Shown here piece by piece: positions 21,131-29,449 of a stretch of 64,000 nt of DNA. The stretch is from Ectopseudomonas mendocina (GTDB lineage Bacteria; Pseudomonadota; Gammaproteobacteria; Pseudomonadales; Pseudomonadaceae): contig NZ_JADTQG010000002.1 in the NCBI RefSeq assembly GCF_016008875.1, forward strand, positions 186,001-250,000, in the 5' to 3' direction. The notes under the pieces were generated by a model, which was given only the letters and a program-made list of their open reading frames with translations, made no database searches and had not been told where the DNA came from. A program made the position numbers and the translations under genes. Each line of letters opens with the position of its first letter. The first letter of the stretch is position 1.

Positions 21131-21325
21131 ATGAGCAAGAAGACCGGCAGACGGCCGAACAAGGCCAAATCGATCATCGCCCAGCCCCTGTTTCGCTCCC
21201 GCCAGGAACGACCGCAGAAAGGCAAAGGCAGCTACCGCCGCGAAGCCTCCCACAATTGGGAGGCTTCTTGCTTTCTGGGCCTCATCAATGCGCTGATAGC
21301 CCAGAATTCGTCTCGGGCATGCTAA
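21131..21325 (+). CDS. arfA: Alternative ribosome-rescue factor A, with built-in truncating hairpin
   Basis: ArfA rescues ribosomes stalled on mRNAs without a stop codon, recruiting RF2 when trans-translation fails. The 64-residue frame has the family core QPLFRSRQERPQKGKGSYRRE (the key KGKGSY is residues 30-35), followed by NWEAS. Codons 38-46 are folded into a perfect 11-bp hairpin, so the usual product should be cut short at about residue 40-46, as in E. coli, where this truncation limits ArfA to times when tmRNA is failing. The start has AGGAAACGCC upstream. Residues after 46 (CFLGLINALIAQ) are hydrophobic and probably destabilise the full-length form. Confidence 0.85.
   Translation: MSKKTGRRPNKAKSIIAQPLFRSRQERPQKGKGSYRREASHNWEASCFLGLINALIAQNSSRAC
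21242..21270 (+). terminator. Intragenic hairpin in arfA (RNase III site and/or terminator)
   Basis: GAAGCCTCCCA (21242-21252) pairs perfectly with TGGGAGGCTTC (21257-21267) around a CAAT loop, followed by TTG and CTTTC. In E. coli arfA a hairpin at the same place is cleaved by RNase III or ends transcription, giving a non-stop message. Position and perfection of the stem support the same role here. Confidence 0.75.
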
Positions 21326-21358
21326 GGTAACCGCCTGCTTAAACGCCTTGAGATAGAC

Positions 21359-22615
21359 ATGCCACACCAGCTTCCACGTCGCGCCCTGGCTCTGCTTCCT
21401 CTCCTGCTGCTGGCGGCCTGCGCCCAGGCCCCGGCGGAAAACCTTCCCACAGCAACGCCCCCGGCTGCGGCCCAGACCACCGCCGAAGAGGCGCTGCCCA
21501 GTTTCGCCGACTGGCGCCAGGCCCTGCGCAGCGAAGCGCTTGCCGCCGGCATCGAAGCGACCTTGTTCGATCGCGTGTTCGCCAGCGTTACCCCCGACCC
21601 GGCGGTGCTCAAGGCCGACAGTAGCCAGCCCGAATTCACCCGCCCCGTATGGGAATATCTCGACGGCGCCGTTTCCTCCAGCCGTATTGGCCGCGGCCGG
21701 GTACTGTTGGCGCAGCACAGCCTGGTACTGCAACGCATCGAACAGCGGTACGGCGTCGAAGCCCCGATTCTGGTCGCCATCTGGGGTCTGGAAAGCAATT
21801 TCGGCAACAACATTGGCAGCCACAGCGTGATCCGTTCGCTCGCGACGCTGGCCTATGACGGCCGCCGCCAGGGCTTCTGGCGCGTGCAGTTGCTGGCTGC
21901 GTTGCAGATCCTGCAGAACGGCGATGTAGCCAGCGAGCGCATGATCGGCTCATGGGCCGGCGCCATGGGGCAGACCCAGTTCATGCCGACTACCTACAAC
22001 CAGCACGCAGTGGACTTCGACGGCGACGGCAAGCGCGACCTGTGGAATTCCTCGACCGACGCCCTGGCTTCGGCCGCTCACTACCTGCAGGCTTCAGGCT
22101 GGCAGCACGGCCAGCCCTGGGGCTTCGAGGTCAATCTGCCGAACGACTTCGACTACGCCCTGGCCGACCCGGACCAACGCCGCACGCTGGCCGAATGGGC
22201 CGAACTCGGCGTGCGTCCACTGGCTCCGACCGGCGCAGCCGCCAGCTCCCGCGCCAGCCTGCAACTGCCTGCCGGTCACAAAGGGCCGGCCTTCCTGCTG
22301 CTGGACAATTTCCGCAGCATCCTCAAGTACAACAACTCCACGTCCTATGCTCTGGCCATCGGCCTGCTCGCCGACAATCTGCTGCGTCCAAGCGAAGTCA
22401 AAGGACAGTGGCCACGCAGTGAACGCCAACTGGGTCGTAGCGAGCGTGTCGAACTGCAGGAGCTGCTGACCAAGGCAGGATTCGATCCCGGTCCGGCTGA
22501 CGGCATCATCGGTGCCAACACGCGCAAGGCCATCCGCGCCCTGCAGCTGCAGCTGAACTGGCCGGCCGATGGCTATCCGAACGGCGAACTCCTGCAACAG
22601 CTGCGCGCCCGCTGA
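21359..22615 (+). CDS. sltB3: MltB-family lytic transglycosylase lipoprotein with C-terminal peptidoglycan-binding domain
   Basis: This 418-residue outer-membrane lipoprotein precursor (lipobox LLLAAC, Cys near residue 21) cuts glycan strands to 1,6-anhydro products. The family-3 catalytic domain spans about residues 50-330: the catalytic Glu is in [14 protein letters not shown], with [17 protein letters not shown] and [13 protein letters not shown] following. The C-terminus holds a peptidoglycan-binding domain ([33 protein letters not shown]). Position between holA and lipA corresponds to P. aeruginosa SltB3 (PA3992, from memory), so I use that name. A second MltB-type gene without this domain lies at 27275. 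Confidence 0.9.
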   Translation: MPHQLPRRALALLPLLLLAACAQAPAENLPTATPPAAAQTTAEEALPSFADWRQALRSEALAAGIEATLFDRVFASVTPDPAVLKADSSQPEFTRPVWEYLDGAVSSSRIGRGRVLLAQHSLVLQRIEQRYGVEAPILVAIWGLESNFGNNIGSHSVIRSLATLAYDGRRQGFWRVQLLAALQILQNGDVASERMIGSWAGAMGQTQFMPTTYNQHAVDFDGDGKRDLWNSSTDALASAAHYLQASGWQHGQPWGFEVNLPNDFDYALADPDQRRTLAEWAELGVRPLAPTGAAASSRASLQLPAGHKGPAFLLLDNFRSILKYNNSTSYALAIGLLADNLLRPSEVKGQWPRSERQLGRSERVELQELLTKAGFDPGPADGIIGANTRKAIRALQLQLNWPADGYPNGELLQQLRAR

Positions 22616-22758
22616 GCCCGGACGGCACGGATACACGCCGCCTCGCCGATGCATTTGTCGACAGGCGGCCTCAGCGTCTGCATACACCTTCTGTGGTAGA
22701 CTGGCGGGCGGCCAAAAGCCACCTGCCCACGGAGCCTCTACCGGAGCCCAGATTTCCG

Positions 22759-23811
22759 ATGTCCGACACCTCCTCGCCCAAATCCGTCGCCAGCGGCGAA
22801 AAATTCCGCACCGCACAAGGCATCACTGCGATCAAGGATGGCCAGAAGCGCCGTGCTGCGGCAGAACCCCAGGTTTTCGAACCCAAGCCCAAGTGGCTGC
22901 GGGTCAAGGCACCGGGCGGCAGCCGTTTCGAGGCGGTCAAGCGCAACGTCGGCGAGCACCGTCTGAGCACCGTGTGCCAGGAATCGCACTGCCCGAACAT
23001 GGGTGAGTGCTGGTCCAACGGCACCGCCACCATCATGCTGATGGGCTCGGTGTGCACCCGCGCCTGCCGCTTCTGCGCCGTGGACACCGGCAACCCCAAT
23101 GGCTGGCTGGACCTGGAAGAACCGCAGAACACCGCCAAGTCGGTGGAGCTGATGGCCCTGCGCTACATCGTGCTGACCTCGGTAGACCGTGACGATCTGG
23201 AGGACGGCGGCGCCGGGCACTACGCCGCCTGCGTGCGCGCCATCAAGGAAAACACCCCGCAGGTGGTGGTCGAAGCGCTGACCCCGGATTTCGATGGCGA
23301 TCATCAGGCCATCGAGCGCGTCGTCGACTCAGGCCTGGAAGTCTTCGCGCAGAACGTCGAGACGGTCAAACGCCTCACTCACGTGGTCCGCGACCCGCGT
23401 GCCGGCTATGAGAAAACCCTCAAGGTACTCGAGCACGCCAAGAAGCACCGCCCCGACGTGCTGACCAAGACCAGTCTGATGCTGGGCCTTGGCGAAACCG
23501 ATGAAGAAATCATCGAGACCATGGATGACCTGCGCGCCATCGGCGTGGACATCCTCACCCTCGGTCAGTACCTGCAACCGACGCGCAACCACCTCAAGGT
23601 GCAGCGCTGGGTCAGCCCTGAAGAGTTCAATCGCTTCCGTGATATCGGCCTGGAAAAAGGCTTCATGGAGGTCGCCGCCGGCCCGCTGGTGCGCTCCAGC
23701 TACCGTGCTGACCGCGTGTTCGAGAAGAACAACCTGGGCCTCGCCGCACCGGTTCCGGTGCCGGGCCAGGAAGTCAATGCCAGTCTGATTCCGGCGCTGA
23801 ACCTGAACTGA
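22759..23811 (+). CDS. lipA: Lipoyl synthase
   Basis: LipA inserts two sulfurs into octanoyl groups on lipoyl domains using radical SAM chemistry. The 350-residue protein has both clusters: the auxiliary one from [13 protein letters not shown] and the radical-[16 protein letters not shown]. The C-terminal serine motif is [14 protein letters not shown]. The start at 22759 ([20 protein letters not shown]) is preferred to an ATG at 22693. It faces lipB across a symmetric terminator. Confidence 0.97.
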   Translation: MSDTSSPKSVASGEKFRTAQGITAIKDGQKRRAAAEPQVFEPKPKWLRVKAPGGSRFEAVKRNVGEHRLSTVCQESHCPNMGECWSNGTATIMLMGSVCTRACRFCAVDTGNPNGWLDLEEPQNTAKSVELMALRYIVLTSVDRDDLEDGGAGHYAACVRAIKENTPQVVVEALTPDFDGDHQAIERVVDSGLEVFAQNVETVKRLTHVVRDPRAGYEKTLKVLEHAKKHRPDVLTKTSLMLGLGETDEEIIETMDDLRAIGVDILTLGQYLQPTRNHLKVQRWVSPEEFNRFRDIGLEKGFMEVAAGPLVRSSYRADRVFEKNNLGLAAPVPVPGQEVNASLIPALNLN

Positions 23812-23832
23812 TCAGCAGTCGCCGGATAAACG

Positions 23833-23856
23833 AAAGGGGCGCCATGGCGCCCCTTT
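23833..23856. terminator. Bidirectional terminator between lipA and lipB
   Basis: AAAGGGGCGCC and GGCGCCCCTTT form a perfect 11-bp stem around AT (24-bp palindrome), with T-rich sequence on the plus-strand side. It lies between the convergent lipA and lipB genes and can end both transcripts. Confidence 0.85.
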
Positions 23857-23877
23857 CTGCTTCTTCAGCACGACCGC

Positions 23878-24504
23878 TTACTGATATCCCAGTCTCTGCC
23901 GCAGGGCCTGCTCCAGGCGTTGCGCCACCTCGTCGAACGCAGGCGGCGCTTGCAACAGGTCGCGCACCTGCACCATCTTCAGCCCGGCGTAGCCGCACGG
24001 ATTGATGCGCAGAAAGGGCGTCATGTCCATGTCGACGTTCAGCGCCAGGCCGTGGAACGAGCAGCCACGGCTGACGCGCAGGCCCAGAGAAGCGATCTTG
24101 TCGCCTGCCACGTACACGCCCGGCGCATCCGCCTTGGGCGCCGCCTCGATGCCATAGCCGGCCAGCAGATCGACCAGGCTCTGTTCCATGGCAGTAACCA
24201 GTTCCCGCACGCCGAGGTCGAGGCGACGCAGATCGAGCATCAGGTACGCCACCAGCTGGCCCGGGCCGTGATAGGTCACCTGGCCGCCACGCTCGACCTG
24301 AATCACCGGGATATCGCCCGGCGCCAGCAGGTGCTCGGCCTTGCCAGCCTGGCCCTGGGTGAAGACCTTGGGATGCTGCAGCAACCAGATTTCATCCGCA
24401 GTCTGCGCGTCGCGCTCGGTGGTCAGACGGCGCATGGCGTCCAGCGTGGGCTGGTAGTCGACCAGCCCGAGGTGACGAACGACTAGCTCAGGCATGAGGG
24501 TCAC
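23878..24504 (-). CDS. lipB: Octanoyl-[acyl-carrier-protein]:protein octanoyltransferase
   Basis: LipB moves octanoate from ACP to lipoyl domains for LipA. The domain signatures are [46 protein letters not shown] and the catalytic Cys/Lys region [17 protein letters not shown]. Two starts are possible: a GTG at 24504 that overlaps the ybeD stop (GTGA), or an ATG at 24495 giving [18 protein letters not shown], closer to the usual N-terminus. It is the last gene of the leftward operon from ybeD. Confidence 0.95.
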   Translation of the reverse strand: MTLMPELVVRHLGLVDYQPTLDAMRRLTTERDAQTADEIWLLQHPKVFTQGQAGKAEHLLAPGDIPVIQVERGGQVTYHGPGQLVAYLMLDLRRLDLGVRELVTAMEQSLVDLLAGYGIEAAPKADAPGVYVAGDKIASLGLRVSRGCSFHGLALNVDMDMTPFLRINPCGYAGLKMVQVRDLLQAPPAFDEVAQRLEQALRQRLGYQ

Positions 24505-24779
24505 AGCACCATATGCACGCGACCGGTCGCGCGCAGGTCGACGTGAATCGCCTGCAGTTGCTCGACACTGGTCGCGGTGATCAGCACCTGCACGGAGAGG
24601 AAGTTGCCATTGCGGCTGTCGCGCATCACCAGCGTGGAGGCATCCAGGTCCGGGGCGTGACGCTGGATCACTTCGATCACCAGATCGGAGAAGCCCTCAC
24701 CGGCGGTACCGATCACCTTGATCGGGTAACGCTCGCAGGGAAATTCGATTTTGGGCGGTTGAACGTCGCTATCGGTCAT
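24501..24779 (-). CDS. ybeD: YbeD family protein (DUF493)
   Basis: This 92-residue protein matches the YbeD/DUF493 family: [20 protein letters not shown] and [28 protein letters not shown] fit an ACT-like alpha/beta fold. It has been suggested to regulate lipoate attachment, because it always neighbours lipB; that remains inference. It overlaps the lipB start and follows dacC after a terminator-like hairpin. Confidence 0.92.
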   Translation of the reverse strand: MTDSDVQPPKIEFPCERYPIKVIGTAGEGFSDLVIEVIQRHAPDLDASTLVMRDSRNGNFLSVQVLITATSVEQLQAIHVDLRATGRVHMVL

Positions 24780-24884
24780 GTCATCAGCGGGCTCATGGCC
24801 CGTCCAGAAAGGTCCGCCACGGATTGAGAGCGGACTGGATAAGTCAGGCGCCTCGACGAGGCGGTCAGTACAGGGCGGCTAAAT

Positions 24885-24941
24885 GAAACGGCGGAGCAGC
24901 ACCCTTTACAGTACGTAAATGGGCCCTGCTCCGCCGTTTTC
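24885..24941 (-). terminator. Terminator after dacC
   Basis: On the minus strand, CGGCGGAGCAG and CTGCTCCGCCG form an 11-bp stem extended by A-T pairs, with a 26-base loop. It lies between the dacC stop and the ybeD start, so it should reduce read-through and give ybeD-lipB some independence. Confidence 0.6.
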
Positions 24942-24980
24942 AATGCTCAGCGACAACATCGCCGCTGCCAGCGTCTGCGG

Positions 24981-26156
24981 TCAGTTGAACAGACCGAAGA
25001 AGAACAGGCGGATGCTATCCCACAGACGACGCAGCAGGCCGCCCTCTTCTACCGACTGCAGCGCCACCAGATCGGTGCTGCGCACCACTTCGTCACCCAG
25101 TTTGACTTCGACCTTGCCGATCACGTCGCCCTGCTGGATCGGTGCGATCAGTTGCGGGTTAAGGGTCATGCTGGCCTGCAGCTTTTCCAGTTGGCCCTTG
25201 GGCATGGTCATGGTCAGGTCTTCGGCCAGGCCAGCCTTGACCTGATTCGCGGTGCCCTTCCACACGGTGGCCTGGGCCAGCTCGGCACCCTTCTGATAGA
25301 AGGTGCGGCTTTCGAAGAAGCGGAAGCCATAGGTCAGCAGCTTCTGGGTTTCCGCAGCACGGGCCTGCTCGCTGTCGGTACCGAATACCGAGGTGATCAT
25401 GCGCGCGCCATCACGCACCGCCGACGCCACCAGGCAGTAGCCGGCCTCGGAGGTGTGGCCGGTCTTCAGGCCGTCGACGGTGCGATCACGCCACAGCAGC
25501 AGGTTGCGGTTGGGCTGCTTGATGTTGTTCCAGAGGAATTCCTTCTGCGAGTAGATCGCATAGTGCTCGGCGTCTTCGTCGATGATCGCGCGGGCCAGGA
25601 TCGCCATGTCATGGGCGCTGGAGTAGTGCTCGGGATGCGGCAGGCCAGTGGCGTTCATGAAGTGGCTGTTCTTCATGCCCAGGCGCTCGGCGGTGGCGTT
25701 CATCATGTCGGCGAAGGCGTCTTCGCTGCCGGCGATGTATTCGGCGATGGCGATGCTGGCGTCGTTGCCGGACTGGATGATGATGCCGTGCAGTAGGTCG
25801 TCGACCGTGGCCTGGCTGTTCAGCGGCAGGAACATGGTGGAACCACCGGAAGCGGCACCGCCGGTGCGCCACGCGTGCTCGCTGATGGTCACCAGGTCCT
25901 GCTCACCGATCTTGCCGTTACGGATTTCCAGGGTGGCGATGTAGGCAGTCATCAGCTTGGTCAGACTGGCTGGCGGCAGGCGCTGGTCAGCGTTGTTCTC
26001 GACCAGGACATTGCCGCTGGCGGCGTCCATCAGCACATAGGATTTGGCGGCCAGTTGCGGCGCCGCAGGCACCACCTGCTGGTTGGCCATCGCGAGGGGC
26101 GCAGCCAGAAGGGTAAGAACCAGTGAAGCACGTTGCACGAAGCTGGTGATGTTCAT
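24981..26156 (-). CDS. dacC: D-alanyl-D-alanine carboxypeptidase (PBP5/6 type)
   Basis: This 391-residue periplasmic DD-carboxypeptidase trims the terminal D-Ala of peptidoglycan stems. It has a cleavable signal (APLAMA), the active-site SxxK in PPASLTKLM, the SxN motif in IIQSGNDASIAIAEY and the KTG triad in DGLKTGHTSEAGY. A PBP5 C-terminal domain ends in an amphipathic anchor, RRLWDSIRLFFFGLFN. The start at 26156 (MNITSFVQRASLVLTLLA) is preferred to 26219 because it opens the signal peptide and has GAGAGA upstream. The gene at this place in P. aeruginosa is called dacC (PA3999, from memory). Confidence 0.94.
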   Translation of the reverse strand: MNITSFVQRASLVLTLLAAPLAMANQQVVPAAPQLAAKSYVLMDAASGNVLVENNADQRLPPASLTKLMTAYIATLEIRNGKIGEQDLVTISEHAWRTGGAASGGSTMFLPLNSQATVDDLLHGIIIQSGNDASIAIAEYIAGSEDAFADMMNATAERLGMKNSHFMNATGLPHPEHYSSAHDMAILARAIIDEDAEHYAIYSQKEFLWNNIKQPNRNLLLWRDRTVDGLKTGHTSEAGYCLVASAVRDGARMITSVFGTDSEQARAAETQKLLTYGFRFFESRTFYQKGAELAQATVWKGTANQVKAGLAEDLTMTMPKGQLEKLQASMTLNPQLIAPIQQGDVIGKVEVKLGDEVVRSTDLVALQSVEEGGLLRRLWDSIRLFFFGLFN

Positions 26157-26264
26157 CCGTCTCTCGAAAATCGTTGCATGGGTTGTACGGCCCCGAGGGG
26201 CCATCTTTCGACTCGCCACCCGGCAAGCCTCGGATTAGTCCGGCAAACGCCGGTTAAGTTGCCA

Positions 26265-27278
26265 TCAGTCGGCACGTACCAGCGTGGGCTGGCCAAGGTT
26301 GGCCAGGCGCACGCTGCTCTGCAACTGTTCAGCCTCGCCCTGGTTGCTGATCGGCCCCATTCGGACCCGATGCAGGATCTGCTGGTCGCGCACCACTGAG
26401 CTGATGAACACCGGCACACTGCTGGTCTGGGTCAGCTTGGACTTGAGCAGCTCCGCAGCGTCCGGATTGGCGAAGGCTCCCACCTGGAGATACAGGCCAG
26501 AGGCTGCGAGTGAATCGTTTTTTTTTGCGTCGATCTGCACCGGCACCACCGCAGCGGCGTGCTGTGTAGGCGGCGGCGCGTACTGCTCGACGACCTGCGG
26601 TACAGGCTGTGCGACGGGCTTGGCAACGGCAGCCTTGGCCGGCTGATTGTTGGCTAGCACCAGCGGCACCGGACGGCCCTGTTGCGCCCACCACTCGTGC
26701 GGATCGATACCCTCGACCTTGACCCGTGCAGTGCCCTTCTCGGCATAGCCGAGCTTCTTCGCCGCGGCGAAGGACAGGTCGATGATGCGGTCGGAGTAGA
26801 ACGGCCCGCGGTCGTTGACCCGCAGGATCACCACCTTGCCGTTTTCCAGGTTGGTCACGCGTACGTAGCTGGGCAGCGGCAGGGTCTTGTGCGCTGCGGT
26901 CATGCCGTACAGGTCATAGGTCTCGCCGTTGGCGGTGGCCTGGCCGTGGAACTTGGTGCCGTACCAGGAAGCCGGGCCGACCGCCTGATAGCGGCGGGCA
27001 TCCTGAATCGGGTAGTACTGCTTGCCGAACACCACATAGGGACTGGCCTTGACCGGCCCGTAGTGCGGCATGGGGATGGCGTCCTGAATCTTCGAGACGT
27101 CGACGTCCCACCAGGGTGCGCCATCGCGATGCGGGCGGTTGAAGTCCTCTGGGCCGGAGATACCGGCAGACTGACCGGGCGTTACCGCAGGTTGCGGTGC
27201 CCGATTGGAGGAGCAGCTCGCCAGTAACAGCGCTGCCGTTACGCAGGCTGCCAGCGGCAGCAGTTTGGACGCACTCAT
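26265..27278 (-). CDS. rlpA: Rare lipoprotein A, septal peptidoglycan lytic transglycosylase
   Basis: RlpA cleaves denuded glycan strands at the septum and helps daughter-cell separation. The 337-residue precursor has a lipobox (LLLASC, Cys near residue 22). The double-psi beta-barrel (about residues 100-190) contains SWYGTKFHGQATANGETYDL and VNDRGPFYSDRIIDLSFAAA, with the Glu and Asp associated with activity. A C-terminal SPOR domain (LYLQVGAFANPDAAELLKS) binds denuded glycans. The ATG overlaps the stop of mltB. A poly-T run at 26519-26525 encodes a Lys-Lys-Asn linker stretch. Confidence 0.95.
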   Translation of the reverse strand: MSASKLLPLAACVTAALLLASCSSNRAPQPAVTPGQSAGISGPEDFNRPHRDGAPWWDVDVSKIQDAIPMPHYGPVKASPYVVFGKQYYPIQDARRYQAVGPASWYGTKFHGQATANGETYDLYGMTAAHKTLPLPSYVRVTNLENGKVVILRVNDRGPFYSDRIIDLSFAAAKKLGYAEKGTARVKVEGIDPHEWWAQQGRPVPLVLANNQPAKAAVAKPVAQPVPQVVEQYAPPPTQHAAAVVPVQIDAKKNDSLAASGLYLQVGAFANPDAAELLKSKLTQTSSVPVFISSVVRDQQILHRVRMGPISNQGEAEQLQSSVRLANLGQPTLVRAD

Positions 27279-28285
27279 CGATTACCCCGTGCTTCGACCA
27301 GCAGCTCGGCCAGTTGGTTGACCGCCATGGCATACATCACGCTGCGATTGTAGCGGGTGATGGTGTAGAAGTTGGGCAAACCGAACCAGTATTCGTCGCC
27401 TTCGGCACCTTCCAGACGAAACGCCGTCACCGGCACGTCTTCGGCCAGCGTGTCCTGGCTCTGCCAGCCCAGCTCGCGCAGCTCGGCGACGTTCTTCACC
27501 GGGTCCAGCCCCTGGGTCAGGCCCTCGTCGACACGTGTTCCGCTGACCTCGACGCGACTGGCCACCTGGCCACCGGCCTGCCAGCCGTGGCGTTTGAAAT
27601 AGCTGGCAACACTGCCGATGGCGTCGGTCGGGTTGCTCCAGATGTTGATGTGGCCGTCGCCGTCGAAGTCCACGGCGTAGGCGCGGAAGCTGCTCGGCAT
27701 GAACTGCGGCAGGCCCATGGCGCCGGCGTAGGAGCCCTTGAGCGAAAGCGGATCGACCTGTTCCTCACGGGTCAGCATGAGGAACTCGCGCAGCTCCTTG
27801 CGGAAGAACGGCGCGCGCGGCGGGTAATCGAAGGCCAGGGTGGACAGCGCATCCATCACCCGCCAGCTGCCGGTGTTGCCACCGTAGAAGGTCTCGACAC
27901 CAATGATGGCGACGATGAACTGCGGCGGTACGCCGTACTCGGCCTCGGCCTTCTCCAGCGCAGCCTGGTTCTTGCTCCAGAACTCCACGCCCTGGGCGAT
28001 GCGCTTGTCGGTAATGAAGATCGGTCGGTAGTCCTTCCAGGGTTTGACCTTCTCGGCCGGGCGCGAGATGGCATCGAGAATCGCCTGCTTGCGCTCGACA
28101 TCGGCGAACAGCGCGTACAGCTGCTCGCTGGCGAAACCGAAATCACGGGTCATTTCCTCGACGAACTCGGTCACCTGCGGCGAGTTCTGGTAGTCGGCCG
28201 CAAACGCCTGGGCGCCGGTGCCGAGCATGCCGGCGATGCCGACTCCGATAAATGTACGAGCAGCCCAACTGCGCAGAGAATGCAT
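27275..28285 (-). CDS. mltB: Lytic murein transglycosylase B
   Basis: This 336-residue family-3 lytic transglycosylase has a cleavable signal (GAQAFAADY) rather than a lipobox, so it is soluble or loosely bound in the periplasm. The catalytic Glu is in IIGVETFYGGNTGSW, followed by [26 protein letters not shown]. By position, between rodA and rlpA, it corresponds to P. aeruginosa SltB1 (PA4001, from memory). It sits in the elongation/wall operon, 18 bp after rodA, and overlaps rlpA by ATGA. Confidence 0.94.
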   Translation of the reverse strand: MHSLRSWAARTFIGVGIAGMLGTGAQAFAADYQNSPQVTEFVEEMTRDFGFASEQLYALFADVERKQAILDAISRPAEKVKPWKDYRPIFITDKRIAQGVEFWSKNQAALEKAEAEYGVPPQFIVAIIGVETFYGGNTGSWRVMDALSTLAFDYPPRAPFFRKELREFLMLTREEQVDPLSLKGSYAGAMGLPQFMPSSFRAYAVDFDGDGHINIWSNPTDAIGSVASYFKRHGWQAGGQVASRVEVSGTRVDEGLTQGLDPVKNVAELRELGWQSQDTLAEDVPVTAFRLEGAEGDEYWFGLPNFYTITRYNRSVMYAMAVNQLAELLVEARGNR

Positions 28286-28303
28286 TGACTCAAAACCCCC
28301 AAA

Positions 28304-29449
28304 TCAAACCTGAGCGATCCACTTTCTGTGGGTGTGGATCGCCATCAATATCCCGAAGCCTGACAACAGCGTGACCAGATGGGTTCCGCCATAGCTAATG
28401 AAGGGTAGCGGTACCCCAACCACCGGCAGCAGCCCGCTGACCATGCCGATGTTGACGAATACATAGACGAAGAAGGTCATCGTCAGCGCCCCGGCCAGCA
28501 GCTTGCCGAACAGCGTCTGCGCCTGGGCGGTGATCACCAGGCCGCGCGCCAGCAGCAGCAGATAGAGCAATAACAACAGACAGACGCCAACCAGGCCGAA
28601 CTCCTCCGCGAGCACGGCAATGATAAAGTCCGTATGGCTTTCCGGCAAAAAATCCAGGTGCGACTGAGTGCCCAGCAGCCAGCCCTTGCCGAGCACGCCG
28701 CCGGAACCGATCGCAGCTTTTGACTGGATGATGTTCCAGCCCGCCCCCAACGGATCGCTTTCCGGATTGAGAAAGGTCAGCACACGGCGCTTCTGGTAGT
28801 CGTGCATGACGAAGAACCACATGCCCACTGCGATCGGCACTACAGCGGCTACCGCACCGAGAATCCAGCGCCATTGCAGACCGGCCATGAAGACCACGAA
28901 GGCTCCCGAGGCAAGGATCAGCAACGAAGTGCCCAGGTCCGGCTGCTTGGCGATCAGCACCACCGGCACGCCGATCATCGCCAGGCTGACAACCAGGTGC
29001 TTGAAGCGCGGCGGCAGGTTGTGTCGCGCCATGTACCAGGCAATGGTCATCGGCATGATGATCTTCATCAACTCAGAGGGCTGGAAGCGGATCACCCCGG
29101 GTATGTTGATCCAGCGCGTCGCACCCATCGCGGTATGGCCCATCACCTCCACCACTACCAGCAGCACGACGCCTATCACGTAGGCCAGCGGCACCCAGCG
29201 CGCCATGAAGCGCGGGTCGAACTGGGCGATCACCACCACCGCGAGCATGCCGATGCCGAAAGAGGAGGCCTGCCTGAGCAACAGGTCGATGTTCTTGCCG
29301 CTTGCCGAATAGAGGATGAACAGGCTGCCGGTGCCCAGGATCAGCAGCAGCAACAGCAACCAGCCATCGATATGCAGGCGCTGCAACAGGCTGGCGCGAC
29401 GACGCAGTACGTCCTCATCGGACAGGGTACGGTCGAAATTGCTTATCAT
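28304..29449 (-). CDS. rodA: Peptidoglycan glycosyltransferase RodA
   Basis: RodA is the SEDS-family polymerase of the elongasome, paired with PBP2. The 381-residue polytopic membrane protein shows SEDS features: GATRWINIPGVIRFQPSELMKI, KQPDLGTSLLILASG, and near the end FVNIGMVSGLLPVVGVPLPFISYGGTHL. Its ATG overlaps the mrdA stop (ATGA), so the two partners are co-translated. Confidence 0.97.
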   Translation of the reverse strand: MISNFDRTLSDEDVLRRRASLLQRLHIDGWLLLLLLILGTGSLFILYSASGKNIDLLLRQASSFGIGMLAVVVIAQFDPRFMARWVPLAYVIGVVLLVVVEVMGHTAMGATRWINIPGVIRFQPSELMKIIMPMTIAWYMARHNLPPRFKHLVVSLAMIGVPVVLIAKQPDLGTSLLILASGAFVVFMAGLQWRWILGAVAAVVPIAVGMWFFVMHDYQKRRVLTFLNPESDPLGAGWNIIQSKAAIGSGGVLGKGWLLGTQSHLDFLPESHTDFIIAVLAEEFGLVGVCLLLLLYLLLLARGLVITAQAQTLFGKLLAGALTMTFFVYVFVNIGMVSGLLPVVGVPLPFISYGGTHLVTLLSGFGILMAIHTHRKWIAQV

